Shown: piece after piece, positions 44,301 to 56,300 of the stretch | How the letters are laid out: each line of letters starts with the position of its first letter | Numbering within the stretch: position 1 is the first letter of the stretch | Assembly (NCBI GenBank): GCA_016165875.1 | Contig: JABBOT010000036.1 | Location: 248,001-312,000 of the forward strand | Direction of reading: 5' to 3' | DNA: 64,000 bases | DNA from: Acanthopleura granulata | Taxonomy: Eukaryota > Mollusca > Polyplacophora > Chitonida > Chitonidae | Translations under genes and position numbers: made by a program | Notes under the pieces: model-generated | Told to the model about the DNA's origin: nothing | The model's database searches: none | What the model saw: the letters and a program-made list of their open reading frames with translations, nothing else

Positions 44301-47300
44301 GATTTCTTCAAAGACGTGTATGTGATTTAAACAGTATTGTTTCGGTTACTAGGTTACCATTGTTCTCTGAACGACAAGAAAATGTAACAGAAATACAGAC
44401 TTTTAAACAGGTTATGAGTACGCCATGATTTGGGTTTGGATATTGAGTTTTGTTTATTTGATGTTGTGTCTGCAATGTGAGTTTAAAACGATGACGTAAT
44501 AATTTTTACAGTTAAGTTGACTTATTTAACATTTATTGAATTTATGAAGTCATGATAAAGGTGTGAGCAGCATATGTTATTTGCTTACTTTTAGCAGTGA
44601 GTAGTGAATCACGTTCTGAATGAACTTGGCAATGTTGATCAAGAGATTAAATATGCCTGATGGTTGAAATCTTCTAGACTGTCGCCAAATGCATATTGTA
44701 TATAGTACAATGTGCTAGTGGTTTTCCTCACACAGGGAATTGTGGAGCTCACTGCGTGGCATTAAGCCGTTGTTGTTTCTGTAGTTGTGCCTGCTTCAAA
44801 ACTTAACCGATTGCTGTGATGTTTTGTTTCATTATACAGGAGAAGGGTAAGCCTTTACGTTCGGCCTCCAAGACAAAGAATGGGAACGTCTCAGACAGAG
44901 GTGTCAAAGACAAGGGACAGGTGTGTTCACTCAGCAATCACTTAAAAAAAAAAAACTAAAGTGGAAAGTGAAAACAGTTACAAAATGTAGAATTTTAATC
45001 AGTTGTGTTGTTATTGATCACTGCATGGTTAACTTGGTGGAAATTGTTGCATAGAGAAACTGGATAAAGCACTCTTGTTTATACCCTCTCTTTGCTAAGT
45101 TAGCGCTGATGTGATTCAAAATGGCTCAGTGCCTTGGTCATTCAGTAAAGTCCGCGATCTACCTGCTACAGTTTAGTACAGCCAATTTAAAACTGATAAA
45201 ATCTGAGTGACAGGTAGTAACTACATTTCAGTTCTATGTACTCCTCTTGTATGAAGTTAAATGATGCTATAACTTACTTCCATTTACTGTTTTTCTGATT
45301 TATAGCAAAAGTATTGAATTCATACTTTTTAGCTTATTGGAACAGCTTAGGATTTCTGTCTTTTTGTGTTAAAAAACTTGCAGTCCTTTGTGGTTGCCAT
45401 TGTTTCTGGAAATATTTCACATATCTCGTACATTGCTTTTCATGAGTTTTGAGGACATATTTTCTATTGACATAGAGCTGAACATTGCTCAGTTTTATTG
45501 CTTTAATTACCACCGTCTAAATACACCGTAAAATAAAACGTGCAAAAGTTAATTGATTTATTATACATTTTTGTTTGTTTTATTACAGCACAATAAAGGA
45601 AACGGTTAAATTCATATATTTCTTCACACACTTGCAGATTGGATTCCACATTGCCAAATTATGGTGCATACCTGTGATCTTACTGATAATCTTGCGTGGT
45701 TCACAAGGTAAGAAGTCGTCTCCACTTTCGTTGAATTAATCAAAGGCTAGCTACGGTCATAGGGGGTTAACTTACCTTCGGTTTCTATCTTAATTCTCCA
45801 TAGTAACATTTATCATCTATGGGCCCATTTGTCTCCGCCATATAAGTAAATCTTGTATTTAAATTATTGATAATTATTGATAATTGGTAAATTTGATGAT
45901 GTCTTTAACACTATCTTGTGCTTGGTGATCAAGACCAAACTTTTTATTGATAATATTCACGAAAATAGAGATAACTACGAGTTGGAATGCCACTGACAAG
46001 GTACTCAAACAATAAATTAAAGAATCCAATTTTTGAGAGAGATTAAAGATTGCAGAAGCATTTCACATTCATTTGTAATTCATTTAACCTGAGTAAGGTG
46101 TCCTAAGATGGGCTGGATTAAACAAATAAACATTGTTAGTCTATGCTGGTCATTCCAAGCTACAGGTGTGATTGGTACCTGGGATTATACATGCACACCT
46201 AACTCCTGTGGACTCAGAAAGTGACTTGAACTATTGTAGGACAGTCATTCAGATGTAAAGTGTTACTGCAAACCTAAATCTCAGTAATCGTACTCTTGTT
46301 TATTTCTAGGATACTGTACCTATTTTTACTTGCACAAATAAAATTTTCTTGTAATTATGCTCTACAACTTTTTTATGTTTAATTTTAGGGATAGAAGGCA
46401 ATTCAAGTGGGGTTCAAATCCATGTGCCTTCTTCAGTGATTGTTCAGCCCTCTGATTCTAAGACAGTTATTCCCTGTAGCTTCACGACAGATAGGAACAC
46501 CACTTATAACTTGCAATGGGAATGTATCGACAAGGACAATGAACTGGTAGTTAACACCGAATTAGGCCAGGTTTTCAATGGAAAACATTACAAAGACGGC
46601 GTAACGGCGTACACCGGAGGCAGAAACTGCACACTTGCATTACCCAGCCTGCAAAACTACAGTTGCAACTACCTTTTGACGGTCTTCGCACATGAGGTGG
46701 GGAACAGCAAGGCTAAGGTACAAGTCATCATCAGACCTGGGCCCAACACTACGCTTGGTAAGACAAATTCATTTTCACATAAATTTTTGTATTGCCTTCA
46801 GTTATTTCCCTCCTACTCTTTGTATTCAGTTGTAATATTTTGAATTTATGTTCAGTCGTCATGCCATGTTGCTGCAGCTTTTTTGCTGCAAAGGGTTTAA
46901 CTTAGGTGTAAGCTAATTGTATTGTAATTAAAGCAAAATCTCCCCCGTATTCATCTTGAAAAGTGTAAAACACATCCGTGCTCATCACGGAAATGTGGAT
47001 TGGTATGGAGGGGTTCTTACTCTGTGACGTATAATAACCAAAAATTACTCTATCTCATAGGATGATTCTTGGTTTTCATTGGATAATGCACGATCACATG
47101 ATATTCCACAAAACATGATGTACAGCATTCACGAGGCAATGTTCAGTTATCACGGGCTAATAGCCATCAATCTTGGGCGTTTACTCTAAAAGGTTATCTC
47201 CCTTGGTCCGCTCTCTAACATCTACATGGTTATAAAGTAAACAATTGGTTGACAACTTTCGGATATGCTAGGTCACAAAATTAAAAAGTGCTGGGGTCTC

Positions 47301-50300
47301 CGTGGCTCAGTTGGTTAGCGCGCTATCGCAGTGCAATGACCCGAGGCCTCCCACAAATACAGTCGCTGTGAGTTCTTTTCCAGCTCATGCTGGCTTCCTC
47401 TCCGGCTCTACGTGGGAAGGTCTGTCCGGTTTCCTTGTATCATCGACATGACCATCAAGTGTAGGGAGCTTGGAAGTTGTTTAAACATTAACACGAACAG
47501 ATAGAATAACACCTAATCTGGGTAAACTGACAAGAAGCCGGATATGTGTGCCCATAGTCTAACTGTCAAGGTGTCGTCACTGCTCTGATTTTTTTCTCTT
47601 GATGATGTACTCATATATATTATATATGGCGTAATTAAAGGAGAAAGTATTGTAGAAAACTGTTTGCCATGATCGCTTCATTATATCTGCGAGGGGCACA
47701 CTTCTCACCTTATCATAACTCCTCTTTTGGAGATTTTGCTCAATCAACCACGACTACAAATGGACACCGGGTTAATTCTCGTTTTGTAAACATTGCTTGT
47801 TCCATATTTTGACAAGAATATTACCTAATGACATTTGAGTTCGCGGTGTACTCTGGGTATGAAGTAAAGCCCAAGCGAACTTTCCTATACAGAGAGCACA
47901 GTGTTATGCTGATGTTTCCTCCAAACCAATCTTCTGCATGGTGGAGAATGAAATGCCTGCAGTATTTTTGTACAGGCAAGGCTGGGTCGGGAAACAGACA
48001 TGTAGCCACCTTGCCTTCCTAGATATAGTATGTTGCTTGTTGTGTTTTAAACCATAGGCATAAAGACTACACTCATGTTTTCATATATTTTATCACTGCG
48101 CCATATCGAACGTACCCCGACAACATTTTCTTGCATTACTTAGCTAGTCAGTGAATTGACAAAAGCAAATATCTGGCTCTACTTCCAGGACGATAACTGT
48201 CGCGGGTATTCAGACATATCTCTTGTTTTGTTCAAATGCCTTTCCTTGCCTTGTACATGAATACGACCCTTCCAACAATAGGTGTATACTTCGTAAAACT
48301 TAATTCATTTTGAATTTGGAAGGTTGCATTGTTCTTCTGCAGGCTAGTTTTGTATTATATTTTTGGATTTCAAACGTTAAACTGTATGCATGTGTTGTTA
48401 ATTAGCCTTTGTGTTACAGAAAGTTGTTCCCCAGGTAGCAATAGCAACACCACGTGTATGTTTTTTATCCACTCTAGACGTACACATTCCAGACCGTTAT
48501 AAATTATGTTTATTCCTTTGTAACATACTCCTCGCATTCCTTGTTCCACTTTAAAGGAGCCATTGAATAGTCAGATATAATGCTTGACTTTCTTTGTGGT
48601 GCAATATGGTTTTAAATAAATATTAAAACAAATACCATTAGAAATGAGCCATACGCTACTTAAACATGTTGTCTCACAAACATGAGTAGCGTTTTAATAG
48701 TACATATGCAATTCTTCTCAGTGTTCTCAGTTCAGTTTGGCTTTAGAGATCTTTATTATATAAAATAATTTATAAAATTATGAAAATGATTACTGAGATT
48801 TAAGTTTGCAGTAACACTTTACATCTGAATTGTCTATCCGCGAGTTGTTATTAACCCCTTTCTGGCAGAATGCTGAAACAATGGTAGCGCAACTTGCCCT
48901 TTATACACCACGTGTGTGGTGCACCTATTGGATAAAAAGTTCAGGTGTTACTATTCAGCAGGAGCTACACTGTCATCTACCGGAAAATGTCACGATGAGT
49001 GAAATAATTTCTGTCGATTCTTTGACATATAACATAATCACGAAAGTAAAAAAGGAAAACCATGGCTCTGAATTTTTGCCAAAATGGAGTACATGTTCTT
49101 GAGAAGATGGAATCCTGTTGTCCGTCGTAATCAGTGTCTAAAATCAATGTCCCAGCCAACAGTCCCATAACCACACCATTGTTATCTCGCTTCTCCCTCC
49201 ACCCACGTATATATTACCGGCACGTTTCCAATTACATGTTCTTACTTCGGGCGATAGTCACGATACACATGTAACTCAAATTCTTAAATTGCCTCATGGA
49301 ATAACTGCTTGGGTTTAATGACCCGATGGACTGCATAGAACTCTTTGAAGAATAGCGATAAATTGCATATACATGTAGAGTCCACTGTATTGTGAACCGT
49401 GTACTTAGATAAAACTACCAGAAAATTTTCAATACAAAATGATATTTGTTGCTCTAACTATGCGTAGCTACGTAAGAAACAATACTTCATTTGGCTGATC
49501 ACTTTTGCGTAACGGGAATGTTTATAGATTTTGTCTTGATATGCTTCTTAAGAGGCCATGTAATGGGGTAAATAATGACTTCGATGCGTTTACAATTTAA
49601 TGTTTTGTCACATTGCTAAATGCTCATCGGCTCATTCATTGTTATTACATGAATTTGGCCGTACTGTGGAGCTTGTGGGAACGTAGCCTTAAAGACACTT
49701 TCTCTGTTTTTTGTGTATAAAACCATTCCTACACAGGGAAATCTGAGACCATCCCAAAAACACAGCTTAACATCAGAATTTAACAGACAGATACCAGATC
49801 GACAGTGCATGGCTGACCGTGACCATTAAACTGTTGACAGCATCTCTAAGGGTACCGCTATCGGAGAGGGAAATTGATAAACCAATGGCTTGTTCAAATC
49901 TGACATTGACTTTAGACAAGATCGAATAAATAACATGAAGACGCCTGACTAAGGTCAATAGATATATTTGAACAAAATAGACAAATAGTACCACTGACAA
50001 AAACATACAAAAATAATACAGATAGTTACAAAAATATATAGCTTTTGACTGATGACAGGGTCCAAATCTGGATGCAATATTCCGGCTTCCACAGGCGAGT
50101 CAGCCCATGTAAATCTGGAATCCCCAGTCCTTGGGAATTCTCAAGTAGAAGGGTGGCAGCCCTATAGGTGACACGGCATGTCGTCAGTGGTTTAAATATT
50201 AAAGTCCCTGGTCAGGTGCAGCTTTTCAGGACGGAGAGCCGAGCTGGAGATGTATGTTTCACTCCTCGGAAATATACACCGCTCTGCACTGGTTGAGCAT

Positions 50301-53300
50301 GACTTCTGTCGACCTCACAATTTACAGATAGTGTCTTGACAAATAATGCTCAACTCGTGCTCCACACTCATTGAACATCACACCTCTCTTGCTGATAATT
50401 TCCCAGAGACAATCCCAGGGCATGCACAATATGTTTTATTATGCCAAAGGAAAGCTGAAGGAAAAGACATGACCTGCTCTGCTAAAGCCCTAAATTGCTG
50501 GGTGTCTGCGCAGATGCCAGATAAGAAAGCCATCTCCTGACTGTTTACTGTATCAGCAAGTGGACGTTACAGAGTGGACAAAGGGAGATAAACTTGTAGA
50601 ACTAACCGCTGTCTCATAGCCGAACGTCTCACTGTTAACATGTACATGTGTGGCCATAATGACGCTCAGGAAACTTCCGTTATGAGATTCATTTAAGCCA
50701 GTTCAAGGATTTAAATTTTGTTGCTTCTGTCTCCATAGTCCAAAATGACCAATGTACTGTTTGTACTACTTCTGTAGCGGAAATAGTTACATGTTACTGT
50801 AATAATATGCTACAAAGTTGAAGTCATAACTGTTATTCTTTTTGACATTATACAGGAAAGAGAGAAACCTGCACTTAATTTTTTTAATAAATTAAAGAAT
50901 CCAATTTTTGAGAGAGATTAAAGATTGCAGAAGCATTTCACATTCATTTGTAATTCATTTAACCTGAGTAAGGTGTCCTAAGATGGGCTGGATTAAACAA
51001 ATAAACATTGTTAGTCTATGCTGGTCATTCCAAGCTACAGGTGTGATTGGTACCTGGGATTATACATGCACACCTAACTCCTGTGGACTCAGAAAGTGAC
51101 TTGAACTATTGTAGGACAGTCATTCAGATGTAAAGTGTTACTGCAAACCTAAATCTCAGTAATCGTACTCTTGTTTATTTCTAGGATACTGTACCTATTT
51201 TTACTTGCACAAATAAAATTTTCTTGTAATTATGCTCTACAACTTTTTTATGTTTAATTTTAGGGATAGAAGGCAATTCAAGTGGGGTTCAAATCCATGT
51301 GCCTTCTTCAGTGATTGTTCAGCCCTCTGATTCTAAGACAGTTATTCCCTGTAGCTTCACGACAGATAGGAACACCACTTATAACTTGCAATGGGAATGT
51401 ATCGACAAGGACAATGAACTGGTAGTTAACACCGAATTAGGCCAGGTTTTCAAAGGACAACGTTACGAAGACGTAAGGGCGTACACCGGAGGCAGAAACT
51501 GCACACTTGCATTACCCAGCCTGCAAAACTACAGTTGCAACTACCTTTTGACAGTCTTCGCACATGAGGTGGGGAACAGCAAGGCTAAAGTACAAGTCCT
51601 CATCACACCTGGGCCCAACACTACGCTTGGTAAGACAAATTCATTTTCACATAAATTTTTTTATTGCCTTCAGGTATTTCCCTCCTACTCTTTGTATTCA
51701 GTTGTAATATTTTGAATTTATCTTCAGTCGTCATGCCATGTTGCTGCAGCTTTTTTGCTGCAAAGGGTTTAACTTAGGTGTAAGCTAATTCTATTGTAAT
51801 TAAAGCAAAATCTCCCCCGTATTCATCTTGAAAAGCGTAAAACACATCAGTGCTCATCATGGAAATGTGGATTGGTATGGAGGGGTTCTTACTCTGTGAC
51901 GTATAATAACCAAAAATTACTCTATCTCATAGGATGATTCTTGGTTTTCATTGGATAATGCGCGATCACTTCATATTCCACAAAACATGATGTACAGCAT
52001 TCACGAGGCAATGTTCAGTTATCACGGTTAATAGCCATCGATCTTGGACGTTTACTCTAAGCGGTTATCTCCCTTTGTCCGCTCTCTAACATCTACTTGG
52101 TTATAAAGTAAACAATTGGTTGACAACTTTCGGATATGCTAGGTCACGAAATTAAAAAGTGCTGGGGTCTCCGTGGCTCAGTTGGTCAGCGCGCTATCGC
52201 AGTGGAATGACCCGAGGCCTCCCACAAATACAGTCGCTGTGAGTTCTTTTCCAGTTCTTCTCATGCTGGCTTCCTCTCCGGCTGTACGTGGGAAGGTCTC
52301 TCCGGTTTCCTTGTATCATCGACATGACCATCAAGTCTAGGGAGCTTGGAAGTTGTTTAAACATTAACACGAACAGATAGAATAACACCTAATCTGGGTA
52401 AACTGACAAGAAGCCGGATATGTGTGCCCATATTCTAACTGTCAGGCTGTCGTCACTGCTCTGATTTTTTTCTCTTAATGATGTACTCATATATATTATA
52501 TATGTCGTAATTAAAGGAGAAAGTATTGTAGAAAACTGTTTTCCATGATCGCTTCATTATATCTGCGAGGGGCACACTTCTCACCTTATCATAACTCCTC
52601 TTTTGGAGATTTTGCTCAATCAACCACGACTACAAATGGACACCGGGTTAATTCCCGTTTTGTAAACATTGCTTGTTCCATATTTTGACAAGAATATTAC
52701 CTAATGACATTTGAGTTCGCGGTGTACTCTGGGTATGAAGTAAAGCCCAAGCGAACTTTCCTATACAGAGAGCACAGTGTTATGCTGATGTTTCCTCCAA
52801 ACCAATCTTCTACATGGTGGAGAATGAAATGCCTGCAGTATTTTTGTACAGGCAAGGTTGGGTCGGGAAACAGACATGTAGGCACCTTGCCTTCCTAGAT
52901 ATAGTATGTTGCTTGTTGTTTTTTAAACCATAGGCATAAAGATTACACTCATTTTTTCATAGGTTTTATCACTGCACCATATCGAACATACCTCGACAAC
53001 ATTTTCTTGCATTATTTCGCTAGTCAGTGAATTGACAAAAGCAAATATCTGGCTCTACTTCCAGGACGATAACTGTCGCGGGTATTCAGATATATCTCTT
53101 GTTTTGTTCGAATGCCTTTCCTTGCCTTGCACATGAATACGACCCTTCCAACAATAGGTGTATACTTCGTAAAACTTAATTCATTTTGAAGTTGGAAGGT
53201 TGCATTGTTCTTCTGCAGGCTAGTTTTGTATTATATTTTTGGATTTCAAACGTTAAACTGTATGCATGTGTTGTTAATTAGCCTTTGTGTTACAGAAAGT

Positions 53301-56300
53301 TGTTCCCCAGGTAGCAATAGTTGTCATGACAACACCATTTGTATGTTTTTTATCCACTCTACCCACTTATTCCTTTGTAACATACTCCTCGCATTCCTTG
53401 TTCCATTTTAAAGGAGCCATTGAATAGTCAGATATAATGCTTGACTCTCTTTGTGGTGCAATATGGTTTTAAATAAATATTAAAACAAATACCATTAGAA
53501 ATGAGCCATACGCTACTTAAACATATTGTCTCACAAACATGAGTAGCGTTTTAATAGTACATGTGCAATTCTGCTCAGTGTTCTCAGTTCACTTTGGCTT
53601 TAGAGATCTTTATTATATAAAATAATTTATAAAATTATGAAAATGCCTAAAGCTCAAATTGTGTCTACCAGCGGGTTGTTATTAACCCCTGTCCTGAAAC
53701 AATGGTAGCGCAACTTGCCCTTTATACACCACGTGTGTGGTGCACCATTGGATAAAAAGTTCAGGTGTTACTATTCAGCAGGAGCTACACTGTCATCTAC
53801 TGGAAAATGTCACAATGAGTGAAATAATTTCTGTCGATTCTTGGACATATAACATAATCACGAAAGTGAAAAAGGAAAACCATGGCTCTGAATTTTTGCC
53901 AAAATGGAGTCCATGTTCTTGAGAAGATGGAATCCTGTTGTCCATCGTAATCATTGTCTAAATCCCAGTCAACAGTCCCATAACCACGCCTTTGTTATCT
54001 CGCTTCTACCTCCACCCACGTATATATTACCGGCACGTTTCCAATTACACGTTCTTACTTCGGTAGATAGTCACGACACACATGTAACTCAAATTCTTAA
54101 ATTGCCTCATGGAATAACTGCTTGGGTTTAATGACCCGATGGACTGCATAGTACTCTTTGAATAGCGATTAATTGCATATACATGTAGACTCCACTGTAT
54201 TGTGAACTGAGTACTTAGATAAAACTGCCAGAAAATTTTCAATAAAAAATGATATTTGTTGCTGTAACTGTACGTAGCTACGTAAGAAACAAAACTTCAT
54301 TTGGCTGATCACTTTTGCGTAACGGGAATGTTTATAGATTTTGTCTTGATATGCTTCTTAAGAGGCCATGTAATGAGGTAAATAATGACTTCGATGCGTT
54401 TACAATTTAATGTTTTGTCACATTATTAAATGCTCTTTGGCTCATTCATTGTTATTACATGAATTTGGCCGTACTGTGGAGCTTGTGGGAACGTAGCCTT
54501 AAAGACACTATCTCTGTTTTTTGTGTATAAAACAAGTCCTACACAGGGAAATCTGAGACCATTCCAAAAACACAGCTTAACGTCAGAATTTAACAGACAG
54601 ATACCAGATCGACAGTGCATGGCTGACCGTGACCATTAAACTGTTGTCGGCATCTGTAAGGGTACCGTTATCGGAGAGGGAAATTGATAAACCAATGGCT
54701 TGTTCAAATCTGACATTGGCTTTAGACAAGATCGAATAAAAAACATGAAGACGCCTGACTAAGGTCAGTAGATATATTTGAACAAAATAGACAAATAGTA
54801 CCACTGACAAAAACATACAAAAACAATACAGATAGTTACAAAAATATATAGCTTTTGACTGATGACAGGGTCCAAATCTGGATGCAATATTCCGGCTTCC
54901 ACAGGCGAGTCAGCCCATGTAAATCTAGAATCCACAGTCCTTGGGAATTCTCAAGTAGGAGGGTGGCAGCCCTATAGGTGACACGGCATGTCGTCGGTGG
55001 TTTAAATATTAAAGTCCCTGGTCAGGTGCAGCTTTTCAGGACGGAGAGCCGAGCTGGAGATGTATGTTTCACTCCTCGGAAATATACACCGCTCCGCACT
55101 GGTTGAGCATGACTTCTGTCGACCTGACAATTTACAGATAGTGTTTTGACAAATAATGCTCAACTCGTGCTCCGCACTCATTGAACATCACCTCTCTCTC
55201 GCTCAGTTTCCCGTAGACAATCCCATGACATGCACAATATGTTTTATTATGCCAAAGGAAAGCTGAAGGAAAAGACATGACCTGCTCTGCTAAAGCCCTA
55301 AATTGCTGGGTGTCTGCGCGGATGCCAGATAAGAAAGCCATCTCCTGACTGTTTACTGTATCAGCAAGTGGACGTTACAGAGTGGACAAAGTGGACAATA
55401 AACTTGTAGAATAAGCGCATGATCATTGTACATTGCTTCACGAACGTTGTGCATGATGTTTTGCGGAATATCATGTGACTGTGTATTGACCAATGGAAAC
55501 TCAGTATTACTTTCTGATAAGATAATAATATAGGTAGGTATTTGATTCTGGATATACAATTGCACAGCATGGACTATCTGTATATTGTAGAGCAAGTGAT
55601 AACTATGACCTGAGCCCAAACCTCTGGAGTACTTGTAGTGCCTGTCCACCTTGGAAATTATACACGAATGTGGCTAAAGTAATAAGTACACCTCACAGAG
55701 TTTGTTGCTAGCTACATGGAAGCTGTATGGGTTCGTGAATGCCCTATTTCACATTGTAGGCCTTATTGTGTCCCTTTCCACAGGCGACTCTCCCTCTCAA
55801 CGGCCCACCCCTCATACAATTAACAGCATCGTCATTTTTTAAGAGCTCAGAAGGAAGATTAAAGCAACGTCGAGAAACCTATTGAGATGTTGATGAGGCA
55901 TGTAAAATGAAAATAGACATAAACAGTTAATGAACCATTACTACATGGACATTTTTGTGATAATGTTTCATTGAGACAGAGTACCTGTGTTCACATTCCG
56001 ACTCATTAAGTAACGAAACTCAGCTGATTTTTAATATTTGCTTGAATTAAACGCATCTGTTGAGCAGTTTTTTTCCCACAAAATCTCACATTATTCCTGT
56101 CCTTTTTGTCATTTCAGCTCTATCTGTCCAATCACAGGTTAACATTACCTTGGGTATTAAAAACGCAACCCTTCCGTGTAACTACACGCTCACGGAAGAC
56201 TTGGGTGAAGAGGACGTCAAACTGTTGTGGACACGCAATGGAATAACGGGCCTCCGTGTGCTAGAAAGAGATTCTGCTGGAAATGTTGAGGTTTTCGAGG

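Larger units (their letters stand above)
41881..44960 (+). repeat. Tandem duplication of a 1.4-kb exon pair unit, 2.2 copies
   Basis: Units start at tttcctcacacagggaattg at 41,881, 43,330 and 44,723 (spacing 1,449 and 1,393 bp). Each full unit holds one 27-codon type A exon and one 22-codon type B exon; the third is truncated after type A. The first unit has about 55 extra bases near 42,225-42,300. Long stretches of units 1 and 2 look identical, so the event is recent. Confidence 0.92.
46012..50596 (+). repeat. Large tandem duplication, copy 1
   Basis: From attaaagaatccaattttt at about 46,012 to aaacttgtagaa near 50,600 the sequence matches 50,887-55,411 with scattered substitutions and small indels. 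It contains Ig exon 1, an internal SINE and long intron sequence. Both copies carry the SINE at the same place, so the SINE is older than the duplication. Confidence 0.93.
50887..55411 (+). repeat. Large tandem duplication, copy 2
   Basis: This is the second copy of the 4.6-kb block described at 46,012. Together with the junction segment it implies that a region starting near 43,814 was duplicated, followed by loss of about 1.9 kb in this copy. Confidence 0.93.
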
